64,000 bases of DNA from Sepiola atlantica (GCA_963556195.1 OY744520.1:147501-211500), one strand, 5' to 3'; shown: positions 42,601 to 55,640, counted from the first letter of the stretch. Notes: generated by a model not told the origin, from the sequence alone. Numbers and translations: made by a program.

Positions 42601-44764
42601 ATTTTTAGATTGGATTTTCAAGTTAATATCTTTGGAGTATTAAATTGTTAGGTGAAAGTACAGAATAGTCAATAACCTCTCCACTTCCTCATGTAAAGAA
42701 TGGATTTCTAAATAATAACGCTATTATTTCACCCCGGTCTTTAAAGTGCATAAGTACCATTATTTTTTGTAAACTTTACCATTTACGGGATGCGCCCACC
42801 TGAACTCGGCCCGTCCCCAATAAGCTTTTAAAATAACTTACATAGAAAATATATAGAGAAAAGAATTGCTTTGCATCAAATTCTGAGTTATATTAAGTAA
42901 TACATTTTTAAACGAAAAGGTGCGCACATGAGCGTCAATGTGTATATGCTTTATAAGATTCTAAACTATTGAACTTATCATTATTAATTATGGAATATAT
43001 ATATTCTAGATAACAGAGTGAGCAACGTGGTGCATTATTTTTTTGTAAACTTTACGATTTCGGTTTATTTACCAAAACAGTACCAAAAAAGAAAACATTA
43101 AACTTTAAAACTAATGCTATGTTTATTTCTTATACCCGTTCTGAGACCGGTAGTTTTCTAGTTAATAATAAGTTGTAACTCAATCCTCTTGTAAAAATGT
43201 AGACGCGAATGAATAAATTAATTAACTTTTATCAATATCATCTGAAATTTGCAGCTACATTTTAGGATAACGGCAAAATACAATCAATACGTTTTTGCAA
43301 CAGTTTGTTCTTACTCGATCAAATCAGTCTGTTAGCAAAACGCCTTTAAATTTTCTCATAAAAATTAGGATTTCACAGTCACACCCATTTGAGAGTCTTT
43401 CAAGTAATGTCGATCAGATTAATTGCACTTATTATTATGAAATAGTTTTGTCGATTAAAACTTAAGGAGCGCAAAATAATATGTGATTGTTACACCCATT
43501 TGCAAGCCCTTAAAGCAAAGTTGATCAATAAACGGTTCTCATAAAAACCGGAAAAATCGTGGACATAAAGAATGGAAAGAAAAAAAATCAATTGAAATTT
43601 AGAAAATCAATGGAAACGCCTATATTAACTATCACACAAGCAGTTCCTTTCAGAAAATAGCACTTTTATAGTGACAAATAATATACTTGTTCTCTACTTA
43701 CTTGAACACAAGTCCAATATCATAACAAGTCTACAATTATTTATAATATATTTATTATGCACATCAGTTTTATACTGACGACTGGTCAAAGTAATATACG
43801 TGTTCTTCATCTCTCCTGAAAACAGCCCCGCCTAATAAAAGACATTAATTGACGATCATTAGAATTTCATATTTGGTGCTAGTCCAAATATGAAGAGCTG
43901 AATGACTTAATACGACTCACAACGCATCTAAAATGTAGTTTTAATACTTAATCCCCAGTATATATTTTAAAGCTTCAAATACAGATAAGCTTATAAATCA
44001 ATAATAATTAAATAAGTCAATATAAGCTTTAATCGCTTGACAACATTAAACTAATGAATTTACTAACGCACCCCAACTACTAAACATGATGTTTTAACAT
44101 AAATAATAAACACTAAATAAAATATCTTCATCTTCTAATTGATTTCGGACTAAGTTAGTGAAGCGAAATCTTACTAGATTGAGACTATTTTTATTTCCAT
44201 TTATTATTCATAATTATATTTTTCACTTCAGTCCATTTTTCCTCTTTTAGGGAAGCTGATTTTTCCGCAGAGTATAGACCAACCTTATATTCTACTCTAT
44301 CGTTGTGAGGAAGCAAACACACATCGCTATCGAAGGTAGACGAAAGCTATAACACATGCGTTAGTTTAACTATCGTAAACACGAATATAAATAATACAAA
44401 TCCTAAATATAGTTTTTTATGCATACTAAAAATATAAAAACATAAAATAAATAAGTGTTATGATGTGATGGTGATCTACCCTATTTGTGACTATATAGAA
44501 TCTTCTAGACAGTACATCAGATTCTAAACACACCGGCATTTCAGGGAAATGGCGAAGTAAATTTATAATCCCTCAGATAACCATCACACGATGATTATAC
44601 TTACACTATTTGATAAAAATAAGTCTTAATGAAAGCATTTAAACATAATTCAACAAAACCTAGCCAATTCTGTCCCGTCATTTTGCCCCCACCCCCCAAA
44701 AAACGTTTGACCGTCCTATTTCTAGCACACATATACCCCACACGAGGATGATTTCATTTTCAGA
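42601..44764. other. AT-rich gene-free stretch with repeat R3 (43265-43560)
   Basis: 43265-43560 contains GCAACAGTTTGTTCTTACTC, AAATCAGTCTGTTAGCAAAA and TTACACCCATTTGCAAG, found again in order at 57570-57710 just upstream of the secreted-peptide candidate. Part of this sequence is duplicated locally. No gene seen. Confidence 0.55.
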
Positions 44765-47600
44765 GCAGGGTAGGAGTTTCAAATGGCCGCAGCTCGAGGA
44801 AAGAAGATATTGGAGTAGAATGCTCTCCGACATCTGGAGACCTCCACAATGAATGGATGAGATTTAGCTTATTTTTCGGTTGGTCAAGTTTATTTACGTT
44901 GAGGGTGCATCAGAGCAGCAAGTTCAGCAGAGAACATTCCATTGAAGTATTTATAAAACAAGCACAAGGGATGCAACATTGCAACGATGGGAAAGGGGTT
45001 GGAGCTTGGTCGGTGAGGGGCCTATTAGATTTGAGTTTTTTTCGGACATTGTTTAAGAGGGAAAGGCTAGTGGATGGTGCACCAGCCCAGATGTGACAAC
45101 ACTACTCCATGACTGGGCGGATAGTGGCTTTATACTATCAGGTGTGAGACGTTTAGATGGAGCCCACCTTCTTCGCGGAAGCAATGTCTTCTATGTATTT
45201 GTTCCAATTAATGTTACCTGTAAATATTAGGCCGATTAGTTTGAACGTTGGACTCTCAGGGAGGGTGTTATCTTGTAATGCAATCGATGGTTGAAGAGGC
45301 TTCTTACAGTTGTTGAAGGAAAGAGGCTTTGTCTAAGCAGCATTAAATGTTATCATCTACGTATGACCCCATTCCACTACAAACTGGATGTCATTATCTA
45401 AGGATATAGTCATTGCTACGGATATGTGCGCGTCCGTTTTACCCACATAACGAGAGTAGAGCGTGGTGTTGTCAACAACAATATACCCATCTCAGACGCA
45501 ATGTTATCAAGGTGGTTGTTCATGAAAATCTAGAGCAATAAAGGCTAAGGATGGACTCCTGGGGAACACTACATTTATGTCACGTTGTTTGGATGAACGG
45601 CCATCGAGAACAACCTCGATCTTTCTGTTGGATAGAAAGGATCTAATTATGTTAAATATTCGTCCAGTAATGCCATATGAATTACTTTTCGTGAGAAGAC
45701 CTTTATGCCATACCTTGTCAAAGGCTTTGGATATATTAAGCACTATCGCCCTATCCTCACCTGCCTTCATCGGTCTATTGTATATACGTTTAGATGACTA
45801 TTAAGATATCTGCAGTAGACAGTGTTTTCATCCATACTGATGGTCAGAGAGCAGTTTAGCATTAACGAGGTGACGGACTATCGCTAGATTGATTAAGAAT
45901 TCAAAGATTTCAACGAAAGGCAGGGAGTAATTATTATTGTCAATTCTATTTCAAGAATTCTTGAAGACTGGTAACACAGAGGCAATTTTTCAGCTATCAG
46001 CAAAGCAAGATTTGGCAAGGCATTTGCTGTAGATTTTGTAGAGGACAAGGACCAGTTTAAAAGAACATTTCATTATTACTATTACTGGTTTAAGATCAGG
46101 CCAACATGTTCTGGAAATGCCAAGGTTTCTTTTATGATGTCCCAGATGGAGTGATGGTCAGGTCATCGGAAATCGGAAATTTGGGAGAGGTGTTTGTGGA
46201 GTCCAATATGAAGTTTTAGACGAAACGCTGGGCAAGTAGTTCAGCGTTGTCAATTTTCGTGCAAACGACATCATTGTAGTTTGTTAGCGACTTAATTGTT
46301 GATTTCTCATTATTTACCACAGCATTGAATATTTTCCAGAAATCGCGAGTACCTAGGTTTTGTGACTCAATGCTTTGTTCTAATCATTTCTGTATACTTT
46401 CTCTTTGCTTCATCTATTACAGTCTTACAATGATTTCATGATGTTATTAGTTTCTGTCTATCTATAGTTGACTAGTGACGGTTGAATTGTAAGAATGTTT
46501 GCTGCATCTGAGCAATAGCAGCTGTACAGTTAGAGTTGAACCATTGTGGTGAGTTGGCTTGCTTTAGAATAGGGATATGTGCTTCAATGCCTGCTTTGAC
46601 CCATTTTGTTAACTCATTTGCACACTGATCAGCAGGGAGAGAAAAAGTCTCACTCCATGGAGCGTCTCAGATGTGATCTGTGATGGATTCCTAATCAGCG
46701 CGCTTGTAATATTACGTCGTTTTGTCTAAGAGCTCATCAGCTTTGGGACGAGATTTTAGGGTGATATCTATCATTACCACAAGGTTATCAGAGTCCCCGA
46801 GCGGGCCATGGGAATTCGTCGCGCAGGCCTCGGGTATTGAGGTCAAGAACAAGTCGAGAAGTGAGGCTTGCTGGTCAACGTGATCAAAGAAACTGGTTGG
46901 GAAATTGATAGTTTGTGAGAGGGAGTGCGCTATAGAGAAACTATACGTGAAGTTATCAGCTGCGTTTGTATAACTCGATAATACAAGCCAGTCACAGTGA
47001 TGTAGATTAAAATCACCAAATATATGTATTTGGGCAATTGAGTCAAGTGAGAGTGCTATATCTATGCTTTCAGAGACAAAGTTAATAAGGGTACAGTCCT
47101 GGGTCGAAGGAAAACAGTAAAAGAAATATAAGTAACTAACGCTGTGCTTTAAGGTCAATATAATTGCAAAGACAAAGTTGAGCAAGTTATAAGAAATAGA
47201 AGTCACTAACGCTGTGCTGTAAGGTTTATATAAAATACACGTAAGCTTGATTATCTGATTCTAGTCTCTGTTCTTTAGTCAAGGGGGAGTGTTCCTAACA
47301 TAAACTTCTTACCCGTGCATATTTTTTATCAGAGTCTTTACGGTAGAGTGAGAAGTATTCAGTCATGTCAAAATAGTGCGAGAAGATTGAGGATTGTAGG
47401 GTTGTTTCACTTAGTTCTAGGATATCCAAGGTGTTTACTAGGAAAATAGTTTCTACGTAATTGATGTTGGTTCTAAGTAACCGGATATTTGTCAATACAA
47501 GCCTCAAGGGCGGAGGTGATGATATTTTACAGTGGATATCTAGTTTATGTTGTTTTTTTATTTGTTTTCTCATTTTGGTTTCTTTGGTGCAGCATTCACT
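44765..47600 (-). pseudogene. CR1/Jockey-like LINE, near full length, antisense, degenerate
   Basis: On the minus strand from the right: endonuclease start RLLRTNINYVETIFLVNTLD then LELSETTLQSS (47295-47573); YFFYCFPSTQDC, IHIFGDFNLHHCDWLVLSS and LLDLFLTSIPEAC (46712-47206); RT pieces ISKAFDKVWHKGLLTK, GITGRIFNIIRSFLSNRK and VVLDGRSSKQRD (45507-45770); then the post-RT tail to about 44765. Endonuclease (GDFN-H), RT lead-in and RT domain 4-5 motifs are present; the FADD box is not seen in an open frame. It once nicked and copied into chromosomal DNA. Many stops. Confidence 0.8.
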
Positions 47601-49194
47601 AAATCGAAAAAAAAACTTTAGATCGGCACAGCGAGTGGAATAATCACGGCCTGTGCAGTGGACTTACACATGCATATGGATATATATATATATATATTTA
47701 TTTAAAGTGGTGTACTAAAAGCGAACTTTTAGGAAAGGTAAAACCTATTGTGAAAAGTATACAGCTCAATATCAAGGATAGAGCAGGTAGATATGAAGAA
47801 GAATGGAAAGGAATTAGAGAAGCAAAAGCCAAATCAAATTTCAATTCAATTGCTCAGAGCAAGGTATATTCCGCAAAAAGGCAATTTATTCAAGTTACAT
47901 TTTCCTTAAGCCAGGCTTTTCAAAGATCAAAATCTTATCATCAGAGGGAGTCGCTGGGATAGATAAGTTGGCAAAGGCCAAGATTTAAAATTTGAAAAAG
48001 TAAAATAAAAGTTGTAGGAAAAGAAACACAGGCCAAAACTCTGCCCGAATGCAAGCAAATGTCCGATTGCTAAAAAGTCCGGTGTCGAAAAGTCCAGCGG
48101 AGAAAATAAAATGTAGATAGGTAGGTCGTTAAAAGGCACGAGAGGTGGTGAGAGAGGATTCAAGGTTAAATTCCAAAAACCACAACTTTAGGTGCGGCGA
48201 AGATAGAATGAATCCAAAGGGTAAAAAGTCCAATAAGAGGTACGTTAGTGGATGCAGGCAAGGCTCAGTAAAACGTGAGGTGGAAAAATATTCGCCATTA
48301 AAAAGACTTACTGGGCAAAATATCATGGAATATGTTTTAAAATGGGGAAAAAGACAGCGGAAAATATTTAAAAGCTTGCCCGTTGAGAAAACCGACTTGT
48401 AATGAAGTAAGGCAGACACTCATATGCGACCAGTAGGCAGGAAGGGAAGTAGTAAAGGGTGTGGGGGAGGAGAGAGGTACGGGTGCGAAGAAGGAGAAAG
48501 GGAACGGGTGCGGTGAATAAGTGCGGTTAAAACTAAGAATGTGAGTGTGTGGGGGGGGGTAAGTCGCTTAAAGTTGAAATTGGATGTTAGCGCGAATTAG
48601 GGTTCAACTAGAAAAGGGATAGAATGTTGTGGGGGCGAGTCAATGAGTGCTGGGAGGGAGAGTTAAAATACCAGAATGTATCGAAGGGGATATGAACAGG
48701 GTTCGGGGTTTAGTTTTTTAATCAGATGACCTTACTTATAAACAATGAGGCAAAATATATTTGAAGGGTAGAACTAGAAAAATAAATAGTAAGAAAAAAA
48801 TTAAAAAATTAAAAAATTAAAAAATTAAAAATTTATAAAAATAAAAATAGAAATAAGAAAATAAAAAATGAAAAAGAAATAATAAAATTAGTCTTAGGCT
48901 CGCAAGGAAAATTATGGATTGAATGATAAAGGAATAATATAAATGAGGGAAAGGTCGATAAAATTGGAGCTCGAGAGTGAGTATTAAAATAAGAAAAAGG
49001 TAATTTGACCTCGAGTAAATATCCGGAATGGGAATCCCCAAGGTGGTTAAAGATATGGGAAGAAATAAAATATGTTGTTACGGGGTGTTAGTGCTTTATG
49101 GATGTAGGAAAATTAAACTTTGAATCAAAAAATTTTCAGAAAAAGGTATATGGAAGTTAATTAAGAAAATTATTAAATATGTGTGGCGTATCGA
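47601..49194. other. stretch without an identifiable gene
   Basis: A short TA run lies at 47681-47700. Overlapping frames on both strands at 48129-48419 have no family signature. An A-rich run with AATTAAAA units lies at 48780-48900. Confidence 0.4.
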
Positions 49195-49860
49195 TGTGAC
49201 ATCAGTGTGAATGTTCCCAGTGAGAGGCGCGGCGCGGCTCTTCAAGCCTGCCATACTTGTACAGACCATATCATAGATGGTGCTGTTTTTTGATGATCTG
49301 AGGGGATGCCATAAATGTAGCAACCGTCTTATCCGTGTTTGAGTTTTAAAAACATTCACTCGTTAGTTATTCAACAATTCTGCACGTGACATAAATACAA
49401 AGTTACACGCTTTGAATCTGAGGTGTTCCATATTTCCTCCATGTGCTGAATGCGTCACAAACGCGCAAACAGGGGAATATGAGCTCTGTATTGGTCCATG
49501 TCTCACAAGCCTATAACAAAGTTGATACCACACAGGCCTCTTACAGAGATATCGTAGTTTCCAGTCTGACACAAGCTTCTCCAAATGATCAAAAGACACA
49601 CCAGCCCGTTAAATACGTCCATCTATCTCAGCCACCAACGATTCGCCCCCCCCAAAAAAAACACTACCCAGATACGTAAAACAATCCACCACATACAATC
49701 TATGGCCTTCAACAAATATAACCAGTTTCTTATATGGGCTACCAGGGGCTGGGGTAAACACAGCCTTTGTCTTGCTCAGGCTTATTGTGAGGTCCATGCT
49801 TCTACACGCCCATGCAAAGCGATGCATGATATCCTGCATATCGTTCTGCGAGTATACGAC
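49195..49860 (-). pseudogene. RTE-like LINE RT fragment, frameshifted
   Basis: Minus strand: MQDIMHRFAWACRSMDLTIS, LSKTKAVFTPAPGSPYKKL and YVVDCFTYLGSVFFGG (49609-49839), then in other frames SFDHLEKLVSDWKLRYLCKR. These are the late RT residues around M---F---C---GL-IS--KT and --FTYLGS that precede the thumb in RTE-type and related pol proteins. Truncated at both ends. Confidence 0.7.
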
Positions 49861-50059
49861 GAGATCAACATAATCCTATAGAAAAAATCTCGAACAACAG
49901 TGGGAAATGTCCTTGACAAAGTTTTAAAACACTGTAAGTTATACAGCCGACCCGATGTGCGAAATCGAAGATACACACCTTTGTCACAGTTAGTGAAAAC
50001 CAACCACAGTTACAGCAAAATAGATGGAAACCACAGTAATTGAAGGTATATTACTCTGC

Positions 50060-50665
50060 TTAACATCGTTGTCAACTGCAACGCGATCAGAACGAACTAT
50101 ATTAAAACTAAAATTGAGAAACCCCTGAGAAACAGTAAGTTTCAACTCTGTGGACAAAGAAACGAAACGTTCAATCATATAAGCGAATGCAGCAATCTAG
50201 CCCAAAATTAATGCAGCAAGTATACACTACTTCTTGGGGAAGGTAGTCCACTGGGAACTAATCAACTTTGCGCATGCAGACAAATAGTGCAGACACAAAC
50301 TGGAGACAGTAGTGGAAAATGAAAAGCACAAGATCCTCTGAAACATGGAGGTACAAACAAACTCATCCAATCATTGAGAAAGGACGTGATGAAGTCTACA
50401 AGAAAGGAAAATATTGCCAAATAGTAGATGTTGCTGTCTCAGCAGTGCACATGACGAATATCGAATAGAACAGAAAAACGAAGCAGATACATGGAACTTG
50501 CCAGAGAACTAAAAGGAATATGGAACGTGAAGAAATCAGTATAGTACAAATAATTGTGTGAACAGTATGAACAATCTCGAAAATAATAGAAAAAGAACTA
50601 GAAAACATTGGAATCAAAGGTATAATTGAGACCACACAACGCATTGACATAATAACAAAAAGCTG
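50060..50665 (+). pseudogene. LINE C-terminal tail, copy in plus orientation
   Basis: Broken frames encode FQLCGQRNETFNHISECSNL, then LHKGGTNKLIQSLRKDV-like, KSTRKENIAK and DVAVSAVH residues. Parallel to the reverse complement of 36398-36960. Ends near 50660, where another LINE starts. Confidence 0.65.
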
Positions 50666-50689
50666 AGAGCCATTCCGTAAATTCGGCCG

Positions 50690-52645
50690 CCATAAGTCAG
50701 CTACTAATAGACAAATTTATAGAGTCAAGAAATAATTGCAAGGTCGGTATAGGCGAAGCGAAGAAGAGAAGGTATAATGAGTTAACAAAAAAAACGCATC
50801 CAGTCACAGAAACAAGGTACTCGCGATTTCTGGAAAATCTACAATAGTGTAGTGAATAATGGTCAATCAACGATTCCCCCACTATTAAACCACAATGATG
50901 TCGTTCACACGGCCACTGATAAGGCTGAACTACTTGCTCAGCGTTTCGCTTCTAACTCTACTTTAGACTCAGATAACCACCCCCTCCCTGAATTCCCTTT
51001 GCGGACCGAAGTCACACTTGATAACCTGGTCATCACCCCACCCCAGGTCAGAGACATCATAAAAAACCTTGACACCCGTGGGCCTGATCTTATACCTGTA
51101 ATAGTAATAAAGAAATGTTCTGCTGAACTGGCCACTGTCCTCTCCAAACTCTACAATAAATGCCTAGCTGAATCTTGCTTCCCCGATAGCTGGAACATTG
51201 CCTATGTGGTACCAGTCTACAAGAGTTCTAGGAATAGAACCGACCCTCAGAACTACCGCCCAATCAGTCTACTGCCGATCTTTGCCAAAATCTTTGAATC
51301 CTTAATCAATCTAGCGATAGTACGGCACTTAGTTAATGCTAAACTTCTATCTGACCGCCAGTATGGATTTAGACAAACACGATCTACTGCAGACATCCTA
51401 ACGGTCACCTCTGAACGCATGTATCATACATTCGATTAGGCAGGTGAAGCTTGATATATCCAAGGCTTTGACAAGGTATGGCATGAAGGGCTTCTCCTGA
51501 AAATACGCTCATACGGTATTACTGGGCAATTACTTAATATAATTAGATCCTTCCTAGACAAAAGAAAAATCCAGGTTGTTCTCGATGGCCGTTCATCTAA
51601 GCAACATGACATAAATGCTGGTGTACCCCAGGGATCTATCCTTGGACCTTTGTTGTTCCTGATCTATATAAACGATCTCCCTAATGACATAGAGTCGGGA
51701 ATTGGTTTATTTGCTGACGACACCACACTTTACTATCGCCATGTTGGCAAAACCGACGCGATCATATCCGAGGCAATGGCCGAATCTTTAGAAAATGACC
51801 TCCAGGCTGTAGTGGATTGGGGTCATAAATGGTTGGTAACTTTTAATGCCGCAAAGACAAAGCTCCTTTCCTTCAACAACTACAAGAAGCCTCACCAACC
51901 ATCGATTGCCATGGCAAATAACACCCTACCTAAGAGTTCATCATTCAAACTCCTCGGCCTAAACTTCCCAGCTAACATGAATTGGAACAAATACATTGAA
52001 GACATTGCCAAGGCTGCCGCAAAGAAGGTTGGCTCCTTCTACCGTGCTAGTAAACTCCTCACACCTGACATTATCCTGTATCTCTACAAAGCCACCATCC
52101 GCCAATGCATGGAGTATTGTTGTCACATCTGGGCTGGTGCATCATCTACTAGTCTCTCCCTCCTTGACAAGGTCCTAAAAAGAATCACCAACCTAATAGG
52201 TCCCTCACTGTCAGCCAAGCTCCAGTCCCTGTCCCATCGCCGCAATGTAACATCCTTATGTTTGTTTTATAAATACTTCAATGGATTATGCTCCGATGAA
52301 TTGGCTACTCTGGTGCCCCCTCGACGTAAATTCACTAGACTAACTCGACAATCAACTAAATCTCATTCATTCACTGTGGAGGTCCCCAGATGCCGGAGAG
52401 CCGTCTACTAAAATAGCTTCTTTCCTCGTGCTGCTGGCCTCTGGAACTCCCTTCCTGCCCCCTGTTTCCCCGACATTACAGCCATGCAGAAATTTAAAAC
52501 TAATGTAAACAAACATCTCGCTGCGCAGATCCCAATTTAGGCTGACCCCCCAATCTTCTCCCCTTTTCTTTTTCTCAGTAGCCCCTTACGACTACAGTGG
52601 CAGCCTGCCTTGTTTGGGGTGAACCATGTTAAAAAAAACAAAAAA
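50690..52645 (+). pseudogene. CR1/Jockey-like LINE reverse transcriptase, best preserved copy, 5'-truncated
   Basis: First frame (50852-51439, 195 aa): PEFPLRTEVTLDNLVITPPQ, DPQNYRPISLLPIFAKIFES and LLSDRQYGFRQTRSTADILT. A short break at 51440-51600 covers YDISKAF-D-VWH and KIQVVLDGRSSKQHDINAG. Second frame (51650-52411, 253 aa): MLFLIYINDLPNDIESGIG, the catalytic LFADDTTLY, then FKLLGLNF, AKKVGSFYRASKLLTPDIIL and FTVEVPRCRRAVY. The family tail ends TTGTTTGGGGTGAACCATG and an A-rich run. RT copies LINE RNA at a nicked site. FADD and the fingers are intact; a stop at 51437 and a change of frame are the main lesions. The endonuclease is missing. Confidence 0.88.
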
Positions 52646-52649
52646 AAAC

Positions 52650-53626
52650 AACAACTCACATAATAAACGAATGCTGCGCGACCAAAAATAAGTTGGAAAT
52701 TTTATGGTGTGATGTTGATCTATTTCGGCAATAGATGGACTCCTTCAGACACTATGAATAGGGTTACGACTAAGCGTAATGCCATTCCGGGCTACAATCA
52801 TTTGACGTTCGTTGTCAGTATACATACCAGTTAAGGATCCGATCTCGACAATAAGTCTGGCAGAAACTGGGACACTTCGGCGGCCTTCTATCTGTCGGGC
52901 TGATGTATTCGTTTTTTTTGGTAGTCCTTGCCTTCCCTCTTTAGGGTTGAGTAAGCTAACGGCCCGAGGTCTTCCGACTGGAGAATATCGAGTGGGCTGC
53001 TTAATGTATTTTAAGAATTCCAGAACGCTCTTATTTTAGGAGGGTAGGCTTGATTCTTCACACCCTCCGGTCTCGTGCCGCATCTTAGTGTGGTGGGATG
53101 GAATTAAATACCGCCCGGGCGGCAGTCATTTTCCGTTCGTTGTCGGTATATATATATCAGTCGAGGATCCGATCTCGGCAATCAGTCTGACAGAAACTAG
53201 AACATTTCGATGGTAATTTATCTGTCGGGCCGAGGTTTTGTCCTGGATAGTCCTAGGATGTGCACTCTCCCAGGCATTGCATCCTATCTTTGGGATGGAG
53301 TTAGTTTATTGCTTACTGCCCGAGGCTCACTGGGTGGGGATGGCGACGGGGCTGCCAGGCCATTTTTAGAATGACAGATTGCTTCTTTCTTGAGACGATC
53401 TGGCTTGATTCTCCGAACTTCCGGCCTTATGCCACATCTTCCTGCGGTGAAAAAGTAAGTAAATACCGTCATTAACAGCAGTCAGAGCCACAATATTGGA
53501 CGCAGACTTTCTGTAACATACTATTCTGTACTTCTGTAAATATACACTTGTAAATAAACACATTTAAATATACTACCGTGTTGTCTTAATTATGATCCGT
53601 CCTTCAAGGTAAAAACACTGACAGCA
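52650..53626 (+). repeat. LTR-like repeat X, uninterrupted copy
   Basis: Order: TAATAAACGAATGC, ATGGACTCCTTCAGACACTA, CGTTCGTTGTCAGTATACA, CTGTCGGGC, then a second related block from 53130 (GAGGATCCGATCTCGGCAAT), then CTTTCTGTAACATACTATTC, and a boundary at about 53626 (TTCAAGGTAAAAACA). A gag-like segment follows at 54268, so X behaves as the 5' LTR region of another Gypsy element. Shorter relatives lie at 54325-54435 and 58819-59060. Confidence 0.6.
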
Positions 53627-54195
53627 AGAGTTCAAAACATATATCTTACAATACTGCAGACGAGGCATTCGGACTTATTCGGAACAACTATTGTTTCGAA
53701 CATATATCGCACAACTCTGGCAACAAGGAATTCGTATTTATTGTTACACAGAAATAACCATGACTTATGTTGCACACAACACTAGAACAAACACTCGAAC
53801 AAACACTCGGATTTATGTCTACAATTGAAATGTTGGATTAAAAATAAGGACTTTGGTGCTATGCTCTTGATATTTGTTAACAATAGAGCAAGAAGTTGAA
53901 ATCAAATTGGATTTTAACACTAAAGTCTGTAAATTCTGCGACAAAAAACACAACGTCACGAAAAGGATAAAAGAAAAATTGTCGTTTTCTGAGTAGGATG
54001 AAATAGTTTTACGAACCCAGGTTTAGAAAATCAAGTCGTTCAACCGCGAAGGAAAAAGCGAAAATAACCCAGCTAAAAGTCTGTTTATTTATTTTTCGTT
54101 AATCAGAAACAAGTAAATATGTTTTTTACGAGATTATTATTTTCATTCAACGAAAATGTTAGGAATTTATCTCCAAGTAAAAAACTACGACCGTG

Positions 54196-54234
<39 letters not shown>

Positions 54235-54335
54235 AAAGTAAATTTTTTAAAGTGACAAAAACATAGAGGAATTCAAAAATCTAGAATTAGACTTTTTAAG
54301 GCATCAGCCTGATCAGAAACTGCAATTGATGGACT
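53627..54335 (+). mobile_element. Gypsy internal 5' region with gag start, truncated
   Basis: 53627-54020 matches the reverse complement of 58010-58471 (CACAACTCTGGCAACAAGGA, TTGAAATGTTGGATTA, TTGTCGTTTTCTGA). At 54268-54333 a frame reads EEFKNLELDFLRHQPDQKLQ, related to EELKNLEMFRHQQNQQLRLY at 55840. It then jumps into an LTR piece (54325-54435). A short TA array lies at 54199-54229. Confidence 0.55.
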
Positions 54336-54440
54336 CTTCCAGACACTATGAATAGAGTGAGAACTAAGTGTTGTGGCAGTCATTTGTGGCAGTCAAAGCC
54401 ACAGTATCTGACGTAGACTTTCTGTAACTTACTATTTAAC

Positions 54441-55102
54441 AACATCAGTTTTATATGAGTCTACTAAGGGTATGACTGATAAAACCCTCATACCTGATGA
54501 CTACATTAGTGGAACACCAAACATACCAAACTCTCCAGTAAGTGATGGACCTGGATTGATTGTACCAGCGCCGACTACATGTACTGACCCCAAACCTAAC
54601 ATCACTGTTAAACTGACTGATGACCCCCAAGCTCAAGGTTGATGTGACCGGTAATGCTGAGAAAATCACGATTCTTGTACGACGTCCAGGATCAGAAGAT
54701 TTTGTAGAAATTCCTGATGGCACTAAAATTACTGGTCCACTCATCTCAACCACATTTGACAAAGTTATGGCAATCAAGGTGATTTTGGAAGAAAAGGCAG
54801 TTGATCAGAATCCAGACTACAAAGTATGGCTGGATATTGAAGCATGTTTCCATTTGCCAACATCTCCAATAACATCATCTACAGAGACAACTACCACAGT
54901 AGGACCTCGACCAACCACCTCCTACATGAAGCAAGCACCAATTCACCATCGAGTTAATTACCCACCAGAGGTGTACCAGCCAGGACCCCACCCGCCTGGT
55001 GGTCCAGCAGCAGCATCAGCAGCAGCAAGGTTCGGGTCCTCGCAATACAACAGTCCTAAGCAGAAATTGCACACAATGTTGCGTGCTCGTCAGCCATTTT
55101 AA
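54441..55102 (+). pseudogene. frameshifted host-like coding fragment with Thr-rich linker (not a recognised transposon protein)
   Basis: Frame A (from 54441) reads KTLIPDDYISGTPNIPNSPV, GLIVPAPTTCTDPKPNIT and VKLTDDP. One extra C in a CCCCC run near 54628 shifts to frame B (54620-55102): PKLKVDVTGNAEKITILVRR, FVEIPDGTKITGPL, YKVWLDIEACF, then SSTETTTTVGPRPTTS and a Pro/Ala/Gln-rich end. The repeating pattern of a small beta-rich unit, a Cys and a Thr/Pro-rich linker resembles spacers in large secreted, mucin- or hemocytin-like proteins; this likeness is an impression. No intron is seen, so it may be a retrocopy or a single captured exon. The 3' part after TSYMK may be of different origin. Neighbours on both sides are retroelements. 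Confidence 0.4.
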
Positions 55103-55129
55103 ACAAATTTATTACAACTGAACCCAATA

Positions 55130-55640
55130 TAAAATAATGAGTTAATTGCCGCTGTAACGCGAGATGAAATATACACAGTTTCAAGACGTCGGTCTGTTTA
55201 TCTTTTCTCCAGGCAAGACTCTCCAGACTATCGACAAGGGCGATAACTCTGAAATGGTCCAAGGGAGATAATTGTTTCGTTAGTTATCCCTAACATGTTA
55301 ATGCAGTCATTAATAAGTTCCTCAGGGTACCCATTATTAATGAAAATTTCTCTACTCCTATTCACTTTCGAATCCAATCTACTAGGGGAACAGACCATGA
55401 GGGCTCGATGTACCAAAGTGTAAATTAAATCCTCAAAACCCATTCGAAAATTTTGGAATCAGTCTCTATCGCCATTCGTAAACCTTCCTTGTGACAACAG
55501 AAGGAAATTAGGGCAACTTTCACCCCACTTTTAATCCCACGCTGTTCCTTTTTAATCGTTTTAACGACTTTGAATTACATTTATTTTAATCGACCATCGT
55601 GTATTTCTTGGTACGTTAAATTACCATTGTGCTCTTTACT
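55130..55640 (-). pseudogene. Penelope-like thumb fragment
   Basis: Minus strand: MGFEDLIYTLVHRALMVCSP, RSREIFINNGYPEELINDCI, the same PLE thumb segment as 32189-32360, and the upstream non-coding part matches 32060-32190. CCAAGGGAGATAATTG at 55258 is a molluscan-like repeat motif. Confidence 0.65.

Noticed and set aside
48129..48419. Opposed 85- and 96-codon frames
   Set aside because: No domain motif, no codon bias cue, both strands open equally.
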